Positions 1 to 7,109 of a stretch of DNA of 64,000 nucleotides are shown one piece after another. Below the pieces are notes generated by a model. The model was not told the DNA's origin and did no database searches. It saw only the letters and a list, made by a program, of their open reading frames with translations. Source of the stretch: Pseudomonas putida (GTDB lineage: Bacteria; Pseudomonadota; Gammaproteobacteria; Pseudomonadales; Pseudomonadaceae). Made by a program: the position numbers and the translations under genes. How positions within the stretch are numbered: position 1 is the stretch's first letter; every line of letters starts with the position of its first letter. The stretch lies in the NCBI RefSeq assembly GCF_001976065.1, contig NZ_MNAH01000003.1, forward strand, positions 798,521 through 862,520, in the 5' to 3' direction.

Positions 1-961
1 GCGCTTCGGCGTGCCGAACGGCTGGATCGACCCGGCGCGCAACGTGCTGCCGGTCAACGGTACCCGCGAAGCGCTGTTCGCCTTCACCCAGACCGTGGTC
101 AATCGTGGCGACGACGCGCTGGTGGTCAGCCCCAACCCCTTCTATCAGATCTATGAAGGCGCCGCGTTCCTCGCCGGGGCCAAGCCGCACTACCTGCCGT
201 GCCTGGACGAAAACGGCTTCAACCCGGATTTCGATGCCGTTTCCCCGGACATCTGGAAACGCTGCCAGATCCTGTTCCTGTGCTCGCCGGGTAACCCGAC
301 CGGCGCTCTGATTCCGGTCGAGACCCTGAAGAAGCTGATCGCCCTGGCTGACGAACACGACTTCGTGATCGCTGCGGACGAATGCTACAGCGAGCTGTAT
401 TTCGACGAACAGACCCCGCCGGCCGGGCTGCTCAGCGCCTGCGTGGAATTGGGTCGCAAGGACTTCAAGCGTTGCGTGGTCTTCCACAGCCTCTCCAAGC
501 GCTCCAACCTGCCGGGCCTGCGTTCTGGCTTCGTGGCCGGTGACGCGGATATCCTCAAGGGCTTCCTGCTCTATCGCACCTACCACGGCTGCGCGATGCC
601 GGTCCAGACCCAACTGGCCAGCGTCGCCGCGTGGAACGACGAAGTGCACGTACGCGCCAACCGTGCGCTGTATCGCGAAAAGTATGACGCCGTGCTGGAA
701 ATCCTCAGCCCGGTGCTGGACGTGCAACGCCCGGACGGCGGTTTTTACCTGTGGCCGAATGTGGCCGGTGACGACGCAGCCTTCTGCCGCGACCTGTTCG
801 AGCAGGAGCATGTGACCGTGGTGCCGGGCTCCTACCTGTCGCGGGATGTCGATGGCGTCAATCCGGGTGCCGGCCGTGTGCGCATGGCGCTGGTTGCGCC
901 GTTGGCCGAGTGTGTCGAGGCTGCGCAACGTATCCGCGACTTCATCCAGCGCCGCAAATAA
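1..961 (+). CDS. dapC: Succinyldiaminopimelate transaminase DapC (5'-truncated by window edge)
   Basis: PLP-dependent class I/II aminotransferase of the succinylase branch of lysine/meso-diaminopimelate synthesis; it converts N-succinyl-2-amino-6-ketopimelate to N-succinyl-LL-diaminopimelate using glutamate. The reading frame is open from base 2 to the TAA at 959-961, so the N-terminus lies outside the window. Visible hallmarks are SPGNPTGAL, DECYSELYF, the PLP-lysine segment HSLSKRSNLPGLRSGF, and a C-terminal GGFYLWP block. The dapC assignment rather than a generic aminotransferase rests on nearby dapD and on recalled Pseudomonas gene order. It converges with the antiporter gene only 8 bases away. 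Confidence 0.85.
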   Translation, partial: RFGVPNGWIDPARNVLPVNGTREALFAFTQTVVNRGDDALVVSPNPFYQIYEGAAFLAGAKPHYLPCLDENGFNPDFDAVSPDIWKRCQILFLCSPGNPTGALIPVETLKKLIALADEHDFVIAADECYSELYFDEQTPPAGLLSACVELGRKDFKRCVVFHSLSKRSNLPGLRSGFVAGDADILKGFLLYRTYHGCAMPVQTQLASVAAWNDEVHVRANRALYREKYDAVLEILSPVLDVQRPDGGFYLWPNVAGDDAAFCRDLFEQEHVTVVPGSYLSRDVDGVNPGAGRVRMALVAPLAECVEAAQRIRDFIQRRK

Positions 962-975
962 CCGCGGGGTTATTT
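956..975. terminator. Short bidirectional hairpin spanning both convergent stop codons
   Basis: AAATAACC-GCGG-GGTTATTT is a perfect 8-bp inverted repeat. The dapC stop TAA (959-961) lies in one arm and the antiporter stop (970-972, minus strand) in the other. The AT-rich outer stem gives a short U-run on either transcript. This is seen directly; terminator function is inferred. Confidence 0.55.
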
Positions 976-2601
976 CACCTGGCCGAGCTTGGCTTCACTC
1001 AGATCCAGCTCACCCAACACCTCACGCAACACGTCATCGCCGACCTGGTGATGACGGCTCAGACTGTAAAGCTCCAGGCGCTGCGCCCGCAGCGCCTTCA
1101 AGCGCAGACGCCGCTCCAGCAGATCCATCTGGAACGCCAGCGCCTGGGCTTCGGCCGAGTCATTGAACACTTCCAGCTGATACCGATACTCGGACATGAT
1201 CCGCGCCTTGAGTTCTGCCGCCAGGGCTGCTTGAGCGGCATCCTGCGGGTTGACCTCTTCGGTTTCAAGGGCATGAATCGCCGCTTCGGCGGTTTTACGC
1301 CAGGCCTCGCGCACCTCATTGCGGCGCTTGTCGTCCGGGCTTTTCTCGATGCCGCGCAGCAGCAACGGCAAGGCAATGCAGGCGGCGATCAACGACAGCA
1401 GAATCACCCCGGCCGCGATGAAGATCAGCAGGTCACGCTCGGGAAATGCGTCGGCACCCATGAACATCGGCACCGACATCACACCCGCCAGCGTCACTGC
1501 CCCGCGCACGCCACCGACGGTCAGCAACCAGCAGGAACGGGCGCTCGGCACCCGGGTAATCTCAGCCTTGCCACGCCAGCGCCGCAACAGAATGGACAGG
1601 CGCCAGATGCTTTGCACCCAGACGAACCGCAGCACCAGCAACACCAGGAAAATCGCCAGCACATCGAAGCAGCGATACAACAGCGTCGGCCACAGCGAGG
1701 TTTCATGGCTGGCAACGGCCTTGATGATGTCTGGCAACTGCAAGCCCAACAGCAGGAAAATCAGGCCATTGAAGGCGAATTCCAGCAATGACCAGACACT
1801 GCGATTGAGCAGCCGCGTGTTGGTCTGGCGCGGCAGCAGGTCGAGCCAGCTCTGCATCATCCCCGCCGCTACCGCCGACAGGATGCCCGATGCACCCACG
1901 CGCTCGGCCAGCACGTACGCGGCAAACGGCAGCAACAACATGAACACGACGTGGGTGGCCGGGTCATCCCAGCCACGGGCGATCATCCACGCGCGCAGGC
2001 GCCCCACCAGCCAGCTCAACGCGACGCCAATCGCCAGGCCGCCCACCGCCACCAAGACAAAGGTGACACTGGCGTTGGCCAGCGAGAATGCCCCGGTCAC
2101 GGCGGCCACAAGCGCGAACTTGAAGGTCACCAGACCCGAGGCATCGTTCATCAGCGCCTCGCCCTGCAGAATGTGCATCAAGGGCGTCGGCAAGCGATTC
2201 TGGGAGATCGCCGAGACCGCCACGGCGTCCGTGGGCGACAGCACTGCCGCCAACGCAAACGCCACGGGCAGCGGGATACCTGGCAGCAACCAGTGAATGA
2301 AATACCCGGCGCCGACCACGGTAAACAGCACCAAACCCACGGCCAGGGTCAGGATCGGTCCACGTAGCTGCCAGAATTCACGCTTGGGCATGCGCCAACC
2401 GTCGGAAAACAACAGCGGCGGCAGGAACAGGAACAGGAACAATTCGGGGTCCAGCGCCACATGCAGGCCAAGGGTCGGCCAGGCCAGCAAGGCACCCGCG
2501 GCAATTTGCACCAACGGCAATGGAAGCGGGATCACCCGCCCCAGCAAGCGTGAAACGCCCACCAGCATCAACAGGATCAGGACGGTGTAGGCGGTTTGCA
2601 T
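970..2601 (-). CDS. Na+/H+ antiporter, CPA1 (NhaP/NHE-like) family
   Basis: Inner-membrane cation/proton antiporter of about 543 residues. The N-terminal two thirds is a Na_H_Exchanger domain with many hydrophobic helices and the signatures FLPPLLFSDGW, LSPTDAVAVSAI and GEALMNDASGLV, whose acidic residues form the ion site in this family. The C-terminal ~120 residues are hydrophilic, charged and likely cytoplasmic. I chose the ATG at 2601 (MQTAYTVLILL) because it puts the first helix at the N-terminus; in-frame ATGs at 2631 and 2643 are also open, and none has a clear Shine-Dalgarno, so the start is uncertain. The ion (Na+, K+, Li+) cannot be read from sequence. Confidence 0.85.
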   Translation of the reverse strand: MQTAYTVLILLMLVGVSRLLGRVIPLPLPLVQIAAGALLAWPTLGLHVALDPELFLFLFLPPLLFSDGWRMPKREFWQLRGPILTLAVGLVLFTVVGAGYFIHWLLPGIPLPVAFALAAVLSPTDAVAVSAISQNRLPTPLMHILQGEALMNDASGLVTFKFALVAAVTGAFSLANASVTFVLVAVGGLAIGVALSWLVGRLRAWMIARGWDDPATHVVFMLLLPFAAYVLAERVGASGILSAVAAGMMQSWLDLLPRQTNTRLLNRSVWSLLEFAFNGLIFLLLGLQLPDIIKAVASHETSLWPTLLYRCFDVLAIFLVLLVLRFVWVQSIWRLSILLRRWRGKAEITRVPSARSCWLLTVGGVRGAVTLAGVMSVPMFMGADAFPERDLLIFIAAGVILLSLIAACIALPLLLRGIEKSPDDKRRNEVREAWRKTAEAAIHALETEEVNPQDAAQAALAAELKARIMSEYRYQLEVFNDSAEAQALAFQMDLLERRLRLKALRAQRLELYSLSRHHQVGDDVLREVLGELDLSEAKLGQVK

Positions 2602-2799
2602 AAAACGGGGTTCCCGGACAATCGACAGCATTTGAAGTGCCATATTAGCCGCTTAGACTATGTGCTGGCCCTTGTACCTATGTCGCACGCTGTCACAACC
2701 GCGTTACCACAGGTTTTGTCCTACAGCCGCCGCGAAACCGTCCGGCCATGGCATAATCCGACACCTTTTATTTCCGACACCTGTAAAGGGGGCGATTCC

Positions 2800-3162
2800 T
2801 TGACCGTTTCAAGTAAAACGTTGCACCTTTTCGGCATCAAGGCCTGCGACACCATGAAAAAGGCGCGCACCTGGCTTGATGAACATGCTGTCAGCTATGA
2901 CTTCCATGATTACAAAGCGGTCGGTATCGACCGTGAACACCTGACCCAATGGTGCAACGAGCACGGCTGGGAAGTGGTGTTGAACCGTGCAGGCACGACC
3001 TTTCGCAAGCTCGACGACGAACGCAAAGCCGATCTCGACCAGCCGAAAGCCATTGAATTGATGCTCGCACAACCTTCGATGATCAAGCGCCCGGTGCTCG
3101 ATCTCGGTGACCGAACCCTGATTGGCTTCAAGCCAGATATCTACGCGGCCGCGCTCAAGTAA
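2800..3162 (+). CDS. ArsC/Spx-family thioredoxin-fold reductase (YffB-like)
   Basis: A protein of about 120 residues with the ArsC/Spx/MgsR thioredoxin-like fold. The N-terminal motif LFGIKACDTMKKARTWLDE has the family's single active-site cysteine (CDTM) in place of a CXXC pair, and there is a C-terminal RPVLDLGDRTLIGFKPDIY block. I place the start at TTG 2800, about 10 bases after a strong AAAGGGGG at 2784-2791; the next ATG (2854) would delete the first strand and the Cys motif. It lies just upstream of dapD in the same direction. The substrate is unknown; arsenate reduction is not implied. Confidence 0.8.
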   Translation: MTVSSKTLHLFGIKACDTMKKARTWLDEHAVSYDFHDYKAVGIDREHLTQWCNEHGWEVVLNRAGTTFRKLDDERKADLDQPKAIELMLAQPSMIKRPVLDLGDRTLIGFKPDIYAAALK

Positions 3163-3195
3163 GCAGCCCGTTTCAATTTTGTTAGAGGTATCAAC

Positions 3196-4230
3196 ATGTC
3201 CACTACCCCATTCAGCCTGGCCTTTGGTGTCGGCACTCAAAACCGTCAAGGCGCCTGGCTGGAAGTATTTTACGCACAGCCGCTGCTTAATCCTTCGGCC
3301 GAACTGGTCGCTGCCATCGCGCCGATCCTGGGCTACAGCGAAGGCAACCAGGCCATCACCTTCACCACCGCGCAAGCCTCGCAACTGGCTGAAGCCGTGA
3401 AAGCCGTCGACGCTACCCAGGCGGCCCTGCTGACCCGTCTGGCCGAGAGCCACAAGCCGCTGGTCGCCACTGTCCTGGCCGAAGATGCACAGCTGACCTC
3501 CACGCCTGAGGCCTACCTCAAGCTGCACCTGTTGTCCCATCGCCTGGTCAAGCCGCACGGCCTGAACCTGGCGGGCGTGTTCCCACTGCTGCCGAACGTG
3601 GCCTGGACCAGCCAGGGCGCAATCGACCTCGCCGAACTGGCCGAGCATCAACTCGAAGCCCGCCTGCGCGGCGAGCTGCTGGAGGTGTTCTCGGTGGACA
3701 AGTTCCCGAAAATGACCGACTACGTGGTACCGGCCGGTGTGCGTATCGCTGACGCGGCGCGCCTGCGCCTGGGCGCCTACGTGGGCGAAGGCACCACCGT
3801 GATGCACGAAGGCTTCATCAACTTCAACGCCGGCACCGAAGGCCCGGGCATGATCGAAGGCCGCGTTTCCGCCGGCGTATTCGTCGGCAAGGGTTCGGAC
3901 CTGGGCGGCGGTTGCTCGACCATGGGCACCCTGTCGGGTGGCGGCAACATCGTGATCAAGGTGGGCGAAGGCTGCCTGATTGGCGCCAACGCCGGTATCG
4001 GCATCCCGTTGGGCGACCGCAACACCGTTGAATCGGGCCTGTACGTGACCGCTGGCACCAAGGTGGCGCTGCTGGACGAGAACAACAAGCTGGTCAAGGT
4101 CGTGAAGGCCCGTGAACTGGCCGGCCAGACCGACCTGCTGTTCCGTCGTAACTCGGAAACCGGTGCAGTGGAATGCAAAACCCACAAATCGGCGATCGAA
4201 CTGAACGAAGCACTGCACGCTCACAACTAA
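3196..4230 (+). CDS. dapD: Tetrahydropyridine-2,6-dicarboxylate N-succinyltransferase
   Basis: Transfers succinyl from succinyl-CoA to tetrahydrodipicolinate, the step before DapC in lysine/mDAP synthesis. The 344 residues match the long Pseudomonas-type DapD. The C-terminal half shows left-handed beta-helix hexapeptide repeats (for example around RIADAARLRLGAYVGEGTTV and GRVSAGVFVGKGSDLGGGCS), ending in a GEGCLIGANAGIGIPLGDR block. An AGAGG Shine-Dalgarno sits at about 3184, and the start is 33 bases after the ArsC-like gene. A REP doublet follows immediately downstream. Its product feeds DapC and then DapE, both in this window. Confidence 0.95.
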   Translation: MSTTPFSLAFGVGTQNRQGAWLEVFYAQPLLNPSAELVAAIAPILGYSEGNQAITFTTAQASQLAEAVKAVDATQAALLTRLAESHKPLVATVLAEDAQLTSTPEAYLKLHLLSHRLVKPHGLNLAGVFPLLPNVAWTSQGAIDLAELAEHQLEARLRGELLEVFSVDKFPKMTDYVVPAGVRIADAARLRLGAYVGEGTTVMHEGFINFNAGTEGPGMIEGRVSAGVFVGKGSDLGGGCSTMGTLSGGGNIVIKVGEGCLIGANAGIGIPLGDRNTVESGLYVTAGTKVALLDENNKLVKVVKARELAGQTDLLFRRNSETGAVECKTHKSAIELNEALHAHN

Positions 4231-4244
4231 GTGCCGCAGGCACT

Positions 4245-4316
4245 TGTGGGAGCGAGCCTGCTCGCGAAGCTTCTGGCATCCATATGGACGCCTTCGCGGG
4301 CAGGCTCGCTCCCACA
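4245..4316. repeat. REP doublet (REPIN-like inverted pair)
   Basis: TGTGGGAGCGAGCCTGCTCGCGAAG and its near-inverse (CTTCGCGGGCAGGCTCGCTCCCACA) flank a short spacer, forming a long imperfect hairpin between dapD and csdA. The same core recurs throughout the window. Confidence 0.85.
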
Positions 4317-4360
4317 GTGTCTTGTGTATACCCCGCCCATGTTCACCAGGGCCCGATAGC

Positions 4361-5566
4361 ATGATGATACTCTCTCCCTGGCGCGCCGACTTTCCAGCCA
4401 TCGCCGCCCTGCAGCGGCAAGGCCAGACCTACCTGGACAACGCCGCCACCACGCAAAAACCCCAAGCCCTGCTCGATGCCCTGGCGCATTACTACGCCAA
4501 CGGCGCGGCCAACGTGCATCGGGCGCAACACCTGCCCGGCGCTCACGCCACCCAGGCGTTCGAGGACAGTCGGCGCAAAGCCGCCCATTGGCTCAATGCC
4601 GGCGACAGCGGTCAAATCATCTTCACCCACGGCGCGACTTCCGCGCTGAACCTCCTGGCCTATGGCCTGGAGCCTCTCTTCAATCCAGGCGATGAGATTG
4701 CCATCAGCGCCCTGGAACACCACGCCAACCTGCTGCCATGGCAACAACTGGCAACCCGTCGCGACCTCAAGCTGGTGATCCTGCCGCTGGATGCTGACGG
4801 CGTGATCGACCTTGAAGCCGCCGGACGGTTGATCGGCCCTCGCACACGCCTGCTGGCCGTCAGCCAGCTGTCCAACGTCATCGGCGCCTGGCAACCGCTA
4901 CCCGCGCTGCTGGCGCAGGCGAAGGCACACAACGCGCTGACCGTGATCGACGGCGCCCAGGGCGTGGTCCATGGCCGGCACGACGTGCAGGCGCTGGGCT
5001 GCGACTTTTATGTGTTTTCCAGCCACAAGCTCTACGGCCCCGATGGCCTGGGCGTGCTGTTCGGGCGCAACGAGGCGCTCAAGCAACTGCGTCATTGGCA
5101 GTTCGGTGGCGAAATGGTGCTGGACGCTGACTACCTCAGCGCTCGCTTTCGCCATGCCCCACTGGGTTTCGAAGCCGGAACGCCGCCGATCTCCAGTGTC
5201 ATCGGGCTGGGGGCAACCCTGGATTACCTCGTCGGTCTCGATCAGGACGCGGTCTCGGCCCATGAAGCAGCGCTGCATGCCTGTCTGTTGAAAGGACTTG
5301 CGGCACGCGACGGCATTCGCTTGTTGGGCAGGCCGCAGGTGGCCCTGGCCAGTTTTACCGTCGAAGGTGTGCATAACTCGGATCTGGCGCACCTGCTGAC
5401 CGAACAGGGCATCGCCGTGCGCGCCGGTCATCACTGCGCCATGCCCTTGCTCAAAAGCTACAAGCTGGCCGGGGCGATTCGGGTGTCGTTGGCGCTGTAC
5501 AACGATTCCGAGGACCTGCAACGATTCTTTGAAGCCCTGGACCAGGCGCTGGAGTTGCTGCGATGA
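4361..5566 (+). CDS. csdA: Cysteine desulfurase CsdA/SufS type
   Basis: PLP enzyme of about 401 residues that releases sulfur from cysteine as a protein-bound persulfide. Signatures are the N-terminal YLDNAATTQKP, the PLP-lysine motif FSSHKLYGPDGLG, and the persulfide-forming cysteine in RAGHHCAMPLL. That loop is the group II (SufS/CsdA) type, which needs a SufE-like acceptor. The acceptor is encoded directly downstream with a 4-base ATGA overlap (5563-5566). The start is ATG 4361 (MMILSPWRADFPAI); an in-frame ATG follows at 4364. With no isc or suf genes alongside, CsdA is a better name than SufS. Confidence 0.9.
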   Translation: MMILSPWRADFPAIAALQRQGQTYLDNAATTQKPQALLDALAHYYANGAANVHRAQHLPGAHATQAFEDSRRKAAHWLNAGDSGQIIFTHGATSALNLLAYGLEPLFNPGDEIAISALEHHANLLPWQQLATRRDLKLVILPLDADGVIDLEAAGRLIGPRTRLLAVSQLSNVIGAWQPLPALLAQAKAHNALTVIDGAQGVVHGRHDVQALGCDFYVFSSHKLYGPDGLGVLFGRNEALKQLRHWQFGGEMVLDADYLSARFRHAPLGFEAGTPPISSVIGLGATLDYLVGLDQDAVSAHEAALHACLLKGLAARDGIRLLGRPQVALASFTVEGVHNSDLAHLLTEQGIAVRAGHHCAMPLLKSYKLAGAIRVSLALYNDSEDLQRFFEALDQALELLR

Positions 5567-5967
5567 GCTTGCCCGCCAACGCCGTTACCGCACTCGAAAC
5601 CTTTCAGGCTGCCGCTGGCTGGGAGCAACGTGCGCGGCTGTTGATGCAATGGGGCGAGCGCCTGCCCGCCTTGAGCGACTCGGACATGTGCGACGCCAAC
5701 CGGGTGCACGGCTGTGAAAGCCAGGTGTGGCTGGTGGGTGAGTTACGTGACGGTCATTGGCAGTTCAGCGCCAACAGCGATGCGCGGTTGATTCGGGGGC
5801 TGGTGGCATTGCTGCTGGCGCGGGTCAACGGGTTGTCAGCGGCTGAGTTGCGGCAGGTGGATTTGCCGGAGTGGTTCAATCAATTGGGGTTGGGGCGGCA
5901 GTTGTCGCAGTCGCGTAGTAACGGCCTGAATGCGGTGCTTCAGCGGATGATGGAGTTGGCCGGTTAA
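5563..5967 (+). CDS. csdE: SufE-family sulfur acceptor CsdE
   Basis: A 134-residue SufE-like protein that accepts persulfide sulfur from the cysteine desulfurase and raises its activity. The invariant cysteine lies in NRVHGCESQVWL (Cys51), as in E. coli SufE and CsdE. It is translationally coupled to csdA by an ATGA overlap. TcdA (CsdL), the third partner of the E. coli Csd system, is encoded convergently just downstream, supporting a CsdA–CsdE–TcdA pathway rather than general Fe–S assembly. Confidence 0.9.
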   Translation: MSLPANAVTALETFQAAAGWEQRARLLMQWGERLPALSDSDMCDANRVHGCESQVWLVGELRDGHWQFSANSDARLIRGLVALLLARVNGLSAAELRQVDLPEWFNQLGLGRQLSQSRSNGLNAVLQRMMELAG

Positions 5968-5969
5968 TC

Positions 5970-6062
5970 GCCTTCGTCGGAACGCCGCCCGGAGCAAGCC
6001 CGCTCCCACAGGGGATTTGTGTTCGGCGCATTTCCAATGTGGGAGCGGGCTTGCTCGCGAAG
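5970..6062. repeat. REP doublet between convergent csdE and tcdA
   Basis: A REP unit in reverse orientation (…GCAAGCCCGCTCCCACA, ending 6010) and one in forward orientation (TGTGGGAGCGGGCTTGCTCGCGAAG, from about 6039) form an inverted pair of the opposite polarity to the dapD doublet. It probably also acts as a transcription end region for both convergent genes. Confidence 0.8.
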
Positions 6063-6080
6063 AGGCCATCAGCAACAACC

Positions 6081-6893
6081 TCAGGCTTGAGGTTTAACGC
6101 GCTCCGCCGGCCGCCGCACACCCGCCACGATCTTGTCCACCGCCTTGGTCGCCGCGACCATGCCGAAGGTCGCCGTCACCATCATCACCGCGCCAAACCC
6201 GCCGGCGCAGTCGAGCTTCACGCCGTCACCGACAAAACTCTTCTGCAAACAAATGCTGCCATCGGGTTTCGGGTAGCGCAGTTGCTCGGTGGAGAATACG
6301 CACGGCACGCTGTAATGACGGGTCACGGTGCGCGAGAAGCCATAGTCGCGGCGCAAGGTGGAGCGCACTTTCGACGCCAGCGGGTCGTTGAATGTACGGT
6401 TGAGGTCGCAGACCTGGATCAGCGTCGGGTCGATCTGCCCGCCCGCGCCGCCGGTGGTGATGATCTGGATTTTGCGCCGTTTGCACCAGGCGATCAGCGC
6501 CGCTTTCGCGTTGACGCTGTCGATGCAGTCGATCACGCAGTCAATGTTCGGTGTGATGTACTCGGCCATGGTCTCGCGGGTGACGAAATCCGGCACCGCG
6601 TGCACCGTGCAATCCGGGTTGATCCCGCGCAGGCGCTCGGCCATTACCTCGACCTTGGGTTTGCCGACGGTGCTGTCCAGCGCGTGCAGCTGGCGGTTGG
6701 CGTTGCTGACGCAGACATCGTCCAGGTCGAACAACGAAATCTCGCCGACACCGCAGCGGGCCATGGCTTCCGCCGCCCAGGAACCGACGCCGCCGACGCC
6801 GACGATCGCCACATGGGCTGCGCGCAGGCGCTCAAGGCCCTCGATGCCATACAAGCGGGCGATGCCTGCAAACCGCGGATCTTCTGTACTCAT
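6081..6893 (-). CDS. tcdA: tRNA threonylcarbamoyladenosine dehydratase TcdA (CsdL)
   Basis: An E1-like, ATP-dependent enzyme that dehydrates t6A37 to cyclic ct6A in tRNAs. The Rossmann ATP-binding motif VGVGGVGSWAAEAM lies near residue 35, followed by ISLFDLDDVCVSNANRQ and the ATG-grasp-independent E1 block CIDSVNAKAALI. I chose ATG 6893 (MSTEDPRFAG) because GAGGTG lies 6 bases upstream; the ATG at 6902 overlaps that ribosome-binding site. The protein is about 270 residues, the family length. It faces csdA–csdE, its known sulfur-relay partners in E. coli. Confidence 0.92.
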   Translation of the reverse strand: MSTEDPRFAGIARLYGIEGLERLRAAHVAIVGVGGVGSWAAEAMARCGVGEISLFDLDDVCVSNANRQLHALDSTVGKPKVEVMAERLRGINPDCTVHAVPDFVTRETMAEYITPNIDCVIDCIDSVNAKAALIAWCKRRKIQIITTGGAGGQIDPTLIQVCDLNRTFNDPLASKVRSTLRRDYGFSRTVTRHYSVPCVFSTEQLRYPKPDGSICLQKSFVGDGVKLDCAGGFGAVMMVTATFGMVAATKAVDKIVAGVRRPAERVKPQA

Positions 6894-7109
6894 GACCATC
6901 ACCTCAAAAACCGGCGCGCAGTATAGGCCTTCGCAGCACTAAATTTTAGGCTTCAAGCGGTAAGTGTAAGAACTTATGTGAAAGTGAATTGCCCAATGTC
7001 GGGTAATTCCCTGTCCGCTGTACGTTCAGAGAATGCCCAGTGTAGGATGCGCGCCCCTTGGCGGTCCGACCGTTCCTTCGTTCCACAGTCTTTGGAACCC
7101 GAAATAACT

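Noticed and set aside
2809..4401. A 530-codon minus-strand open frame over the ArsC-like and dapD genes
   Set aside because: It lies opposite two clear family members; long antisense frames are expected in high-GC DNA.
6978..7109. Upstream extension of the ndvB reading frame
   Set aside because: The 44 codons are Arg/Ser-rich and unlike the following membrane segment; ATG 7110 gives the expected family length.
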